Source of the DNA: Lewinella sp. LCG006
GTDB lineage: Bacteria; Bacteroidota; Bacteroidia; Chitinophagales; Saprospiraceae
NCBI RefSeq assembly: GCF_040784935.1
Contig: NZ_CP160680.1
Coordinates: 983,501 to 1,047,500, forward strand
Reading direction: 5' to 3'
DNA length: 64,000 nt
Position numbers and translations under genes: made by a program. Of this stretch, positions 17,913-25,947 are shown piece by piece; position 1 is the stretch's first letter; the number at the start of each line of letters is the position of its first letter. Under the pieces are notes generated by a model that worked only from the letters and a program-made list of their open reading frames with translations, had not been told where the DNA came from and ran no database searches.

Positions 17913-17942
17913 AAAAGGCAACTGGTAAAATACCAACTGCCT
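17911..17942 (-). terminator. Terminator for the minus-strand zinc-ribbon gene
   Basis: AGGCAACTGGTA (17916-17927) pairs with TACCAACTGCCT (17931-17942), apart from a 2-nt internal mismatch. On the minus strand the stem is followed by a T run (A run at 17911-17916). Confidence 0.6.
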
Positions 17943-17986
17943 GCATAAAGCCTCGGCAGTGGTACACTTTCTAGAAAGCAACTACT

Positions 17987-18280
17987 TTAAAGGCCACGGC
18001 TTCCCCGCCGCTGTTTTTCTTCTGGTACTTGTAGGAAAGTAAGCTCACTACTCAGCCAGCTATCTAGGTTTCCGTACCAATCCAGATGTGGTGAAATACT
18101 ATCGCAACCTCCTGCTTTGGGAGCGCACTGGGTTTTTTCCCAGTGGTAAAGACAAGCCGGACAACGTCCGCCAGTCGAAAAAACATCCCAAGTATGGCCA
18201 CAATGGCATTTCCAATGTTTTTTTCCGTCAGGGTGCCATCCACAGCTTGGACAGCTGACCTCTTGATCAACCTTCTTCAT
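17987..18280 (-). CDS. Zinc-ribbon protein of unknown function
   Basis: 97 residues from the ATG at 18280 (MKKVDQEVSCPSCGW). An ATG eight codons further up is possible but has no family support. Cysteine pairs CPSC, CHCG and CPAC, plus single Cys/His residues, indicate two zinc ribbons (CPSCGWHPDGKKHWKCHCGHTWD, then RCPACLYHWEKTQC). The tail SPHLDWYGNLDSWL is conserved in the Bacteroidota homologues I recall. Function is unknown; nucleic-acid or protein binding is the usual role of such ribbons. Confidence 0.7.
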   Translation of the reverse strand: MKKVDQEVSCPSCGWHPDGKKHWKCHCGHTWDVFSTGGRCPACLYHWEKTQCAPKAGGCDSISPHLDWYGNLDSWLSSELTFLQVPEEKQRRGSRGL

Positions 18281-18454
18281 GTGATTTAGTTTTCGTTTTT
18301 GCACTGCCTGGGTACCTGGTTGACTGCCTGGCCTGTTGAGCCACTAAAAGCTAGTCGAACGGTTTGTTAGATTAGATTTACGGAAATCCAGCGAAATAGT
18401 TCCAAAAACGAATAATGATTTTCCAAAAGATGCACTTATTCCCTAAATAAATTT

Positions 18455-18889
18455 TTAAAGCGGGTGCAATGCCGCATAATAGATCAGGTACCACTCGTCT
18501 CCGCCCAAGCGAGAAAACCGACGCTCCATGCCATACTGGCCATTTTGGTGAACTATATTTTCAATCACCAAATCATCTCCCAGACTGATAAATTCTGATG
18601 TAAAACCACTGCTGGAGGTAAAATTACGGTGCATCCGCCAGTCTTCTTTTTCCCAACGGAATCCTGCACCATGATCTTCCGGCCGGGAAGACACCCCTTG
18701 CAAAGGAAACTGAATATGTGCCAACTGATAAAGGCTATCCGAATGAAATTGCAGGTAAAAAGTATCAAAATCAGGCACCTCAGCAGAAGAGGTGGTCTCC
18801 TCTACTTCAATTTGTGATGAGGTATCCTGGCAGGCGGTTGTTAGCAAGCCAAGAAAGGTTAAGAAAATGAGTAAGCGAAAATAGTTCAT
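18455..18889 (-). CDS. DUF4348-like lipoprotein
   Basis: 144 residues. The lipoprotein signal ends in lipobox LLTTAC, and an acidic linker follows (SSQIEVEETTSSAEVPD). The mature domain FDTFYLQFHSDSLYQLAHIQFPL ... WEKEDWRMHRNF resembles DUF4348, in which a single periplasmic domain carries the F-x-x-F...FPL and W motifs. The function of that family is unknown. It lies 10 nt downstream of hemD on the same strand and may be the last gene of that transcript. Confidence 0.65.
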   Translation of the reverse strand: MNYFRLLIFLTFLGLLTTACQDTSSQIEVEETTSSAEVPDFDTFYLQFHSDSLYQLAHIQFPLQGVSSRPEDHGAGFRWEKEDWRMHRNFTSSSGFTSEFISLGDDLVIENIVHQNGQYGMERRFSRLGGDEWYLIYYAALHPL

Positions 18890-18899
18890 AAGAACAAAA

Positions 18900-19583
18900 T
18901 TACTTCTTAGTTAGGGGATCCATTTGCTCCCAAGTCAGCAGGCACGCTAGCAAGGAAGCCTCACTAGGCTGATGGGCAATTCTGTACTCTTTTACGTTTG
19001 CCTCAGAAAAAGTTTCAGCCGTAGTATGGCCAATGCCAATTATCCTTTGTCCTGGCTGTATGCTATAACGCTGATGATAAGCTTGAAAATTGAGCGGACT
19101 GGTAAAAATCAAATAGTCGGCAGGAGCCAATTCAAACGACGTAAGTGGTTGATTATCATAAACAACAATCGACTGATGTGCCACTTCAGCACCCAGCATT
19201 GTGGCAACCGAAGCCCGAGACTGTCGAGCTTGCACAAAGAGGACACTTTCTTGTTGAAGAATTTTTCGAAATGCTTCCGCGGTGGCGATCGGGTTACCAT
19301 CCCCCTTGAAATCAGGGAAAAACCCATGCTTCTCTAAAGCCCGAACAGCACCATTCCCTAAGCAAGCCAATTTTTGCTCCGGCCGAGGTTGTTTTTGCAT
19401 AAAAAACATGTCGACCCCCATAGCACTGTAGAAAAACAGCCAATCAGCCACGGGAATTTCCGCTACGATTACTGGCGTAAACTGAAGCAATGACTTTGCC
19501 TCCAATTCCCAACCTTCGTCCTTACGGAGCTGATGGAAAGGACTTGTTGGCTTTAGCTTTCGCGAAAGAAATACCCGTGGCAC
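18900..19583 (-). CDS. hemD: Uroporphyrinogen-III synthase
   Basis: 227 residues. It closes the linear hydroxymethylbilane made by HemC to uroporphyrinogen III in haem and corrin synthesis. The HemD fold is recognisable from the first-lobe pattern (DWLFFYSAMGVDMFF, LACLGNGAVRALEKHG) and the second-lobe signature DYLIFTSPLNFQAYHQRY ... IIGIGHTTAETF. HemD sequences diverge strongly, but the location in the same operon as hemC supports the call. It starts 8 nt after the stop of the NYN gene, so translation is probably coupled. Confidence 0.85.
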   Translation of the reverse strand: MPRVFLSRKLKPTSPFHQLRKDEGWELEAKSLLQFTPVIVAEIPVADWLFFYSAMGVDMFFMQKQPRPEQKLACLGNGAVRALEKHGFFPDFKGDGNPIATAEAFRKILQQESVLFVQARQSRASVATMLGAEVAHQSIVVYDNQPLTSFELAPADYLIFTSPLNFQAYHQRYSIQPGQRIIGIGHTTAETFSEANVKEYRIAHQPSEASLLACLLTWEQMDPLTKK

Positions 19584-19591
19584 TGGACTAG

Positions 19592-20563
19592 CTATTCTTC
19601 TTCTAAAAGAGCCGCAGCATCTTCAGCTTCAATCAGTTGAACGTTGGTAGCGATGAACTGCTTATCTTCGTTTTTATCAAGAGTAAACTCTACTTTATCT
19701 CCCACCAGTAGGTCATTAAAATCTAATTCTTTTACACTCGTATAATGGAAGAAAAGATTGTTTGGTGGAAACTTGATGAAACCGTACCCGTTTTTAAGGC
19801 TTAGGATCTCACTGCTGTGAACCTCACCAACGTCGCCATCATATTCTTCTGCACGAGGCTCCAAATCATCACTTTCTTCTGTTTCAAAGATGGGGTGATT
19901 ACGTCGTTTGCTCTCTCCTGGTACAAATATATTGGTGATCAAGGGATCATTACGCCGCAGACGGTTGTCAATAATTTCGTGCATCGGTACCGGATAAGAA
20001 GCCTCTTCCAGCAAATCCTGGGAGGTACGTGTCACCATCATCTTGCCCATATCATTGGTAAACTCAAAGTCCCACGAAAGGATCATCACTCTGGTTCCAA
20101 TGGTATTCAATTTGCGCACCAGCGGCAAAAAATCGCCATCGCTGGCAATCAGTACCAGAACATCAAAATGTTTGTAAACCGCGTTCTCATAAGCCTCTAA
20201 GGCCAGCCATACGTCAATTCCTTTTTCCTCTCGCCGGCCATTGGTATTCTTCAGCGGCAAATAGTGAGTGGTAACTCCTGCTGACATCAAAATATCGTCA
20301 AACACACGGTCCCAGTAAAGTACGGCTCCTCGTTGATGCGCTTCCTGGGCACTCAGGCGGCCGCGGAAATAGTGAGCATCTACAATTTGGCAAAGGTCCG
20401 GAGAACTCTTTTCCCGGTCTGCTACTTCTTGTTTTATAAACTTGTGTAATCCCGTAATACTTAATCTTCTTTGTCGTGGGTGATCGTAATTATAATAATT
20501 GCTTACGTGTAAAAAATAATTCCCATCGTAGAAGACACCGATTTTGGTCATTTTACTTTGCAT
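19592..20563 (-). CDS. NYN-domain (LabA/DUF88) protein fused to a cold-shock-like domain
   Basis: 323 residues; the start could also be the ATG four codons in (MTKIGVFYDGNYF). Residues ~5-200 form a NYN/PIN-like nuclease domain with the conserved acidic positions GVFYDGNYF, EKGIDVWLALEAY and LIASDGDFLPLVRKL. An acidic linker follows (EESDDLEPRAEEYDGD). Residues ~250-310 are a cold-shock/S1-like OB domain (LSLKNGYGFIKFPPNNLFFH, then VGDKVEFTL). The combination suggests metal-dependent cleavage of bound RNA; that is inference. It is sandwiched between hemC and hemD. Confidence 0.85.
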   Translation of the reverse strand: MQSKMTKIGVFYDGNYFLHVSNYYNYDHPRQRRLSITGLHKFIKQEVADREKSSPDLCQIVDAHYFRGRLSAQEAHQRGAVLYWDRVFDDILMSAGVTTHYLPLKNTNGRREEKGIDVWLALEAYENAVYKHFDVLVLIASDGDFLPLVRKLNTIGTRVMILSWDFEFTNDMGKMMVTRTSQDLLEEASYPVPMHEIIDNRLRRNDPLITNIFVPGESKRRNHPIFETEESDDLEPRAEEYDGDVGEVHSSEILSLKNGYGFIKFPPNNLFFHYTSVKELDFNDLLVGDKVEFTLDKNEDKQFIATNVQLIEAEDAAALLEEE

Positions 20564-20620
20564 ACTTTAGCTACTAGCTTTTATCTTATTTTAAAAATTT
20601 AATCATGCTGTGCTGAAAAA

Positions 20621-21538
20621 TTAGCCTTTCAGCGATTGTATGGCTTGCTCGGCCAACTCAAAACGAGTACTCGAAGACAAGCTGATTTGCTTCAGGGGCG
20701 CCACCGCTGATTCCGCATAGGCCGCCCAAAGATGGTAATTTCCTGCGTGATCTTTGGTACAATAAGCTCCCAAAGGCAAGTGGCAACCTCCATCCAGTAA
20801 TTGTAATACCCGTCGTTCAACATTGGTGCAATCTGCCACTTCTTGCTGGTGAAGTGCTCGCAGTTGGCGACGTAATTCTTTATCATTTTCCCGAACCTGA
20901 AAGGCTAAAACGCCTTGTGCAGGTGCCGGAATAAATTCTTTAGGGTCAAATTTTATCACTTCAAACTCGCTCAAATCCAGCTCCAGGCGAGTAATACCAG
21001 CACCAGCTAAGACGATGGCATCAAATTGCCCTTGCCGTAATTTGTCGATTCGAGTAGGCACATTTCCACGAATATCTTTCAAGGCCAAGTCGGCACGAAA
21101 GTGTAACAATTGAGCTTTACGCCGTGCGGAAGAAGTGCCCACCACTGCGCCAGTAGGCAGCTGTAACAATTTTTGCTTGACACTCACTTCTTTTCGGACG
21201 ATCAACCAATCCGTAGGGTCTTCTCGATAAGAAACAGCCGTAATGACCAAGCCTTCGGGAGAAGTTGTCGGTAGATCTTTCATTGAATGGACAGCCAAAT
21301 CTACCTGTTCCCCCAACAATGCATCTTCAATTTCTTTGGTAAAAAAGCCTTTTCCTTCGATTTTATCAAAACTAAGATCCTGAATAGCATCCCCTTTGGT
21401 CTTGATAATATGGATACTGGAGGTCAAGCCTATTTTTGTTAATTCGGCCTGTAAATAATTGGCCTGCCACAATGCAAGCTTACTGCCTCTAGTACCTATC
21501 CTTACTTCCCTTTTCAATTTTTTGCGGCAAATATACAC
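20621..21538 (-). CDS. hemC: Porphobilinogen deaminase (hydroxymethylbilane synthase)
   Basis: Up to 305 residues. HemC polymerises four porphobilinogens on a dipyrromethane cofactor. Family signatures are VRIGTRGSKLALWQAN at the N-terminus, IKTKGDAIQDL, AVHSMKDLPT, GTSSARRKAQL, RGNVPTRIDKL and the cofactor cysteine in LLDGGCHLPLGAY. The start is uncertain. A perfect TAnnTTTG (minus strand, 21535-21528) overlaps the first codons of the longest frame, so initiation may be at the TTG at 21517, giving about 298 residues. Downstream partners are the NYN gene and hemD. Confidence 0.95.
   Translation of the reverse strand: MYICRKKLKREVRIGTRGSKLALWQANYLQAELTKIGLTSSIHIIKTKGDAIQDLSFDKIEGKGFFTKEIEDALLGEQVDLAVHSMKDLPTTSPEGLVITAVSYREDPTDWLIVRKEVSVKQKLLQLPTGAVVGTSSARRKAQLLHFRADLALKDIRGNVPTRIDKLRQGQFDAIVLAGAGITRLELDLSEFEVIKFDPKEFIPAPAQGVLAFQVRENDKELRRQLRALHQQEVADCTNVERRVLQLLDGGCHLPLGAYCTKDHAGNYHLWAAYAESAVAPLKQISLSSSTRFELAEQAIQSLKG
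21528..21535 (-). promoter_or_regulatory. Candidate -7 element for hemC
   Basis: TATATTTG on the minus strand fits TAnnTTTG. It overlaps the ATG-proximal codons of the longest hemC frame, favouring an internal start and a very short leader. It is divergent from the lpxD promoter 55 bp away. Confidence 0.4.
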
Positions 21539-21566
21539 AAAACAAAGCTTCTTAGTTCATTTTCTA

Positions 21567-21597
21567 TTGGTAACAAAGCAAAGCCTTCCTACCTTTG
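21567..21597 (+). promoter_or_regulatory. Promoter of the lpxD operon
   Basis: A -33 TTG (21567-21569), 20 bp of spacer, then TACCTTTG (21590-21597), the full Bacteroidota primary-sigma arrangement. Only 5 nt separate the -7 box from the lpxD ATG at 21603, so the transcript would be leaderless or nearly so. Confidence 0.7.
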
Positions 21598-21602
21598 TAG
21601 CT

Positions 21603-22649
21603 ATGCAATTATCAGCACAAGAACTAGCCGGCATTCTCGGCGCCGAAATAGAAGGTGACGCAACTGTAAAAGTTAACCGTCCCGCCAAGATCGAAGAGGG
21701 AGAGCCTGGATCAATAAGTTTTTTGGCCAACCCTAAATACGAAGCGCACCTTTACAGTACTGCCGCTTCTATTGTAGTGGTCAGTAAAGACTTTGTTCCT
21801 CGTGAGGCTTATACGCCTACCCTACTTCGGGTAGAAAAGGTCTATGAGTCGTTTGCACGCTTGTTGTCATTTTACGACCAAGCGGTACAGGGGCGCCCCG
21901 AAGGTATTTCCGACCAAGCCTACATTGACCCCACCGCTGAGGTAGCCGATTCGGCGGTGATCGGTCGATTCACTACGATCGAACGAGGGGCAGTTATTGG
22001 ACCCAATGTGGTCATTTTTGATCAAGTCTTTGTTGGGGCCAACGTGCGCATTGGGGCAGGAAGCATCCTCTTCCCTGGCGCGCGGGTCTTGCACCAATGC
22101 GAAATTGGGGAACACTGTATTCTGCACGCAAATGTCGTGATTGGCAGTGATGGTTTTGGCTTTGCGCCCAATGAACAGGGCGTTTACCAAAAAGTCCCCC
22201 AAGTAGGCAAAGTAGTCTTGGGTGACCGCGTAGATGTTGGGGCCAATAGTACCATCGACCGAGCGACCATGGGTGTTACGCGGATCGGCGAAGGTGTGAA
22301 ACTTGATAATTTGGTACAGATCGGGCACAACGTCGAAATTGGCGCACATACCGTTATTGCGGCGCAAACGGGTGTAGCAGGCAGCACTAAAATAGGCAAA
22401 CACTGCCGGATTGGCGGGCAGGTGGGTTTTGTAGGCCACGTCAACATTGCCGATGGAACGCAAATCCAGGCACAGAGTGGTATCGCCGGCCCTATCGACG
22501 AACCGAATCAGGCCTGGTTTGGCTCGCCAGCTATTCCCTACCGCGATTATATCCGTTCTTATGCCGTTTTCAAGAAGCTGCCAGAGCTGTACCGACAGCT
22601 TCATCGACTAGAACAGGAGTTAGAAGCCTTGCGTAAACGCGACGAATAA
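21603..22649 (+). CDS. lpxD: UDP-3-O-acylglucosamine N-acyltransferase
   Basis: 348 residues from MQLSAQELAGILGAEIEGD; an upstream ATG 48 codons earlier overlaps hemC and the promoter and is rejected. LpxD adds the second 3-hydroxyacyl chain from ACP to the glucosamine nitrogen in lipid A synthesis. The N-terminal uridine-binding domain (~1-100, ISFLANPKYEAHL) is followed by a left-handed parallel beta-helix of hexapeptide repeats. This contains the catalytic histidine region IGSDGFGFAP and KLDNLVQIGHNVEIGAHT. A C-terminal helix (YRQLHRLEQELEALRK) follows. It is first of four genes in the lipid A operon. Confidence 0.96.
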   Translation: MQLSAQELAGILGAEIEGDATVKVNRPAKIEEGEPGSISFLANPKYEAHLYSTAASIVVVSKDFVPREAYTPTLLRVEKVYESFARLLSFYDQAVQGRPEGISDQAYIDPTAEVADSAVIGRFTTIERGAVIGPNVVIFDQVFVGANVRIGAGSILFPGARVLHQCEIGEHCILHANVVIGSDGFGFAPNEQGVYQKVPQVGKVVLGDRVDVGANSTIDRATMGVTRIGEGVKLDNLVQIGHNVEIGAHTVIAAQTGVAGSTKIGKHCRIGGQVGFVGHVNIADGTQIQAQSGIAGPIDEPNQAWFGSPAIPYRDYIRSYAVFKKLPELYRQLHRLEQELEALRKRDE

Positions 22650-22661
22650 GTAATAAAAAGT

Positions 22662-22669
22662 TATCTTTG
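22662..22669 (+). promoter_or_regulatory. Internal -7 element before lpxC/fabZ
   Basis: TATCTTTG lies between the lpxD stop and the lpxC ATG at 22697. It overlaps an in-frame TTG that could be misread as the start codon. It would give a second promoter inside the operon. Confidence 0.45.
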
Positions 22670-22696
22670 CGCGATATTTCCAGCGGAGAAACTTTT

Positions 22697-24094
22697 ATGA
22701 AGCAACAAACAATACAGCAGGCCACCAGTCTTGAAGGCGTTGGACTGCATTCTGGTTCGGCGGTAAAACTTACTTTCCAACCCGCAGGTGTCGATCATGG
22801 CATCAAGTTTCAGCGGATGGATTTAGAGGGAGAACCCGTTGTCCATGCCGATATCAGCCGGGTCGTAAGTACCGACCGTAGTACCACCATTAAATCAGGG
22901 GAAGCCAGCATCAGCACCGTTGAACACGTTCTTTCGGCGCTTGCCGGCTTAGCTGTCGATAATGTCCTGATCCAGATCAACGGCCCTGAAGTGCCCATCC
23001 TTGATGGTAGTGCTATCCAATTTGTGGAAGCCCTGAAAAAGGCTGGCATCGTAGAGCAAGAGGCGGACCGAGAATACTTTGTCGTGGAAGAGCCCATCGT
23101 TTACCGCGATGAGACAACCGGTACCGAATTGATGGCACTGCCCCACGATGGTTTTGAAGTTGTTACGCTGATCGATTTTGGCTCACCAGTGCTTGGCCAG
23201 CAGTACGCCACTTTGCAGGACATTGCTGCTTTCGAAACGGAAATTGCACCTTGTCGCACTTTTGTCTTTCTACGTGAATTGGAGATGTTGTTTGAACACA
23301 ATCTCATCAAAGGCGGAGATTTGGACAATGCCATCGTCATTGCCGACACGGAAGTTCCTCAAGAGCAACTCGACAAGCTTGCGCAGAAATTAGGTCGCCC
23401 CCGCGTCGCTTTCGATGGTAAGGGCATCCTCAACAACCTGAAGCTGCATTTCCAAAACGAGCCTGCTCGCCACAAACTGCTGGACGTCATCGGAGATACC
23501 AACCTGTTGGGCCGCCCGATAAAAGGGAGGATTTTAGCCACCAAGCCAGGCCATAAAGCCAATGTGGCTTTTACTAAATTGCTGAAACAAAGTTTCCTCA
23601 AGCAACGCAAACTAAGGGGCAAGCCCAAGTATGACCCCAATATCGATCCTATTTTCGATTCGGTAAAAATAGCAGAGTGGCTCCCTCATCGCTACCCCTT
23701 CCTGTTGGTGGATAAAATCATTGAACTGGATGAAAAAAAGGTAGTTGGTGTAAAAAACATTACCTTTAACGAACAGTTCTTCCAAGGGCATTTTCCTCAA
23801 AACCCCGTCATGCCTGGCGTCCTTCAAATTGAAGCGATGGCACAAACGGGGGGGATATTGGCCTTGTCGACCGTAGAAGACCCTGGCAACTGGGACACCT
23901 ACTTTATGAAGATTGAAAATGCCAAGTTCAAGCACAAAGTAGTACCTGGTGATACAGTACTCTTTAAGATGGAACTTATGGCCCCCATTCGCCGTGGTAT
24001 TTGCCAAATGCAGGGAACAGCTTACGTAGGCGACAAGATCGTTTCTGAAGCTGAATTGACTGCTCAAATCGTTAAGCGCCCTGGAGATGAATAG
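22697..24094 (+). CDS. lpxC/fabZ: Bifunctional UDP-3-O-acyl-N-acetylglucosamine deacetylase / 3-hydroxyacyl-ACP dehydratase
   Basis: 465 residues from MKQQTIQQATSLEGVGLHSG. The N-terminal ~300 residues are LpxC, the zinc deacetylase that commits to lipid A. The LpxC motifs are LEGVGLHSG, STVEHVLSAL with zinc-binding His, the catalytic ILDGSAIQFVEAL, RTFVFLRELE and HKLLDVIGD (zinc His/Asp). The C-terminal ~150 residues are FabZ: EWLPHRYPFLLVDKI with the active-site His, then FFQGHFPQNPVMPGVLQIEAMAQTGG with the catalytic Glu. This fusion is characteristic of Bacteroidota and links lipid A commitment to fatty acid elongation. It overlaps lpxA by 8 nt. Confidence 0.97.
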   Translation: MKQQTIQQATSLEGVGLHSGSAVKLTFQPAGVDHGIKFQRMDLEGEPVVHADISRVVSTDRSTTIKSGEASISTVEHVLSALAGLAVDNVLIQINGPEVPILDGSAIQFVEALKKAGIVEQEADREYFVVEEPIVYRDETTGTELMALPHDGFEVVTLIDFGSPVLGQQYATLQDIAAFETEIAPCRTFVFLRELEMLFEHNLIKGGDLDNAIVIADTEVPQEQLDKLAQKLGRPRVAFDGKGILNNLKLHFQNEPARHKLLDVIGDTNLLGRPIKGRILATKPGHKANVAFTKLLKQSFLKQRKLRGKPKYDPNIDPIFDSVKIAEWLPHRYPFLLVDKIIELDEKKVVGVKNITFNEQFFQGHFPQNPVMPGVLQIEAMAQTGGILALSTVEDPGNWDTYFMKIENAKFKHKVVPGDTVLFKMELMAPIRRGICQMQGTAYVGDKIVSEAELTAQIVKRPGDE

Positions 24095-24905
24095 TAGCTA
24101 CAAAGAACACACCATTGTGCATCCCGAAGCACAAGTAGGTAAAAATGTCACCATTGGGCCTTTTACCTTTATTGACAAAGACGTTATCATCGGTGATGAT
24201 ACCTGGATCGGGCCTAATGTGACCATCTTTTCTGGTGCACGCATCGGTAAAGGGGTACAAATCCACCCCGGAGCTGTCGTTTCTGGCACTCCGCAAGACT
24301 TGAAATTTAAAGGCGAAATCACCACTGCTGAAATTGGCGACGGTACCATCGTCCGGGAATACGTCACCATCAACCGAGGCACTTCTTACGCTAATAAAAC
24401 GGTCGTAGGCAAAAACTGCCTTTTGATGGCCTATGCGCATATTGCCCACGATTGTATCCTGGGGGATCACGTTATTTTGGCGAACAACGTTACCTTGGCA
24501 GGACACGTAGAAATTGAAGATTGGGCAATACTGGAAGGCTTGGCGGCAGTGCAGCAGTTTACCCGTATTGGGCAACACAGCTTTATTGCTGGTGGCTCAC
24601 TCGTACGGAAAAGCGTTCCTCCTTACGTGCGTGCTGCTCGGGAGCCCCTGAGTTATGTAGGTGTAAATAAGGTAGGCCTTTCACGACGTAACTTCTCTCC
24701 AGACCAGATCAACAACATCCATGATATCTACCGGATCATGTTTGTCAAAGGCTACAATCTTTCTAATGCCCTGGAAGTAGTAGAAACTTCTATCGGGCCA
24801 AGTGAAGAAAAAGATGCCATCCTGACGTTTATTCGATCTTCCCAAAAGACAGGTATCCTGCGCGGGTTTAACCAGATCAACGGAAGCGACTTGTATGAGG
24901 ATTGA
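24087..24905 (+). CDS. lpxA: Acyl-ACP--UDP-N-acetylglucosamine O-acyltransferase
   Basis: 272 residues, first enzyme of lipid A synthesis. It has a left-handed beta-helix with hexapeptide repeats (VHPEAQVGKNVTIGPFTFI), the catalytic region LLMAYAHIAHDCILGDHVILANNVTLAGH with the active-site His, and the substrate loop VSGTPQDLKFKGE. The C-terminal helical domain is GLSRRNFSPDQINNIHDIYRIMF. The start overlaps the end of lpxC/fabZ by 8 nt and the gene overlaps the following ABC gene by 11 nt, indicating coupled translation. Confidence 0.97.
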   Translation: MNSSYKEHTIVHPEAQVGKNVTIGPFTFIDKDVIIGDDTWIGPNVTIFSGARIGKGVQIHPGAVVSGTPQDLKFKGEITTAEIGDGTIVREYVTINRGTSYANKTVVGKNCLLMAYAHIAHDCILGDHVILANNVTLAGHVEIEDWAILEGLAAVQQFTRIGQHSFIAGGSLVRKSVPPYVRAAREPLSYVGVNKVGLSRRNFSPDQINNIHDIYRIMFVKGYNLSNALEVVETSIGPSEEKDAILTFIRSSQKTGILRGFNQINGSDLYED

Positions 24906-25527
24906 GTTAGTCGGTGTCGGGAAACGTTACCGGCGCGAATGGATTCTACGCCAAATAGACCTTGATCTTATGCCCGGTGGTCGCTATGCTGTCACGGGGC
25001 CTAATGGTTCTGGCAAATCAACCTTACTAAAAATGCTATCCGGGCACCTTACCCCCAGTAAGGGCACCATCCGCTATAGCTATCAGGAAAAGCCTGTACC
25101 CGTAGCCGAAGTATACGAACATTTGGCTTTCGCAGCACCTTACATTGAACTCATTGAAGAATTCACCCTCCTGGAAGCCATCCGTTTCCATGAACGCTTC
25201 CGTCCGCTGTTACCAGGCTTGACCATTGAGCGCCTTATTGAGCGCCTAGGTCTGGAACGCGCCCGTCATCGTCCCGTCGCACAATTTTCCAGTGGTATGA
25301 AACAGCGCCTCAAACTGGCCCTAGCCTGCTGCACCCGTGCCGACTATCTCCTCCTCGACGAACCCACCACCAACCTCGACGCCCAAGGCATCACCTGGTA
25401 CCACGATCTATTGGAAGAATTCGTCGGTGATCGCCTCCTGGTCATTGCCTCCAATGTAGCCGATGACTACCGGATGTGTACGGGGGAAATTGATATTTTG
25501 GCATATAAGAGAAAAGCTAAAAGCTAA
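24895..25527 (+). CDS. ABC transporter ATP-binding protein
   Basis: 210 residues. Walker A is GPNGSGKST (about residues 37-45), the signature is FSSGMKQRLKLALA, and Walker B is YLLLDEPTTNLDAQG. It is a short single-domain ATPase. It overlaps lpxA, so it belongs to the lipid A operon, but no permease is encoded nearby. A role in envelope lipid or LPS-related transport is inferred only from position. The FTLLEAIRFHERFRPLLPG segment in the Q-loop/helical region is typical of CcmA-like exporters. Confidence 0.9.
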   Translation: MRIELVGVGKRYRREWILRQIDLDLMPGGRYAVTGPNGSGKSTLLKMLSGHLTPSKGTIRYSYQEKPVPVAEVYEHLAFAAPYIELIEEFTLLEAIRFHERFRPLLPGLTIERLIERLGLERARHRPVAQFSSGMKQRLKLALACCTRADYLLLDEPTTNLDAQGITWYHDLLEEFVGDRLLVIASNVADDYRMCTGEIDILAYKRKAKS

Positions 25528-25938
25528 CACCCTCCTCCCCTCCGCAAACAAGCGGAAAAATTTCGTTTTTTTCCGAAAGTCTATAGTTTTCCTTTTTTCA
25601 AGGTGAGGGCTTTATAAATAACAATTTTCTTTTATTTGATTTGTAAAAAACTCAATATCAATAACTTGATAGTATCCATGTCGCTCGCCAAAAAGATTAG
25701 GCACAGAAATGGTAATGATAATAACGTATAGAAAACTGTAGAGAACCCTGTCGTTTTTAAGAACCTACGGTGAGATTTACCCAAAAACAGTATGAACAAA
25801 GTCACAATACAGATCAAGCACTCCAGAACGAACACTTAGTCCATTCAAGAAGGGATTTCGCACCAAACTTTGTTAAAAGGTTCACGATGAACCTCTTGAC
25901 GTTAACTGTATTTCTGCTTCGGCATTAATCAAACCTTT
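25528..25938. other. 410-bp spacer, weak terminator and a possible small ORF
   Basis: It starts with a short stem TCCGCAAACAAGCGGA (25541-25556) followed by A/T-rich sequence with a run of seven T's, probably the end of the lpx operon. The middle contains a possible minus-strand membrane peptide, listed separately. No recognised promoter precedes the gene at 25948. Confidence 0.5.
25632..25835 (-). CDS. Possible small membrane protein
   Basis: 67 codons with two hydrophobic segments (LICIVTLFILFLG and FSTVFYTLLSLPFLCLIFLAS) separated by a basic turn KSHRRFLKTTG, a plausible positive-inside hairpin. No homologue is recognised and no TAnnTTTG is visible upstream. It may be a real small gene or a chance frame in AT-rich DNA. 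Confidence 0.3.
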   Translation of the reverse strand: MFVLECLICIVTLFILFLGKSHRRFLKTTGFSTVFYTLLSLPFLCLIFLASDMDTIKLLILSFLQIK

Positions 25939-25947
25939 TTGAATGAT

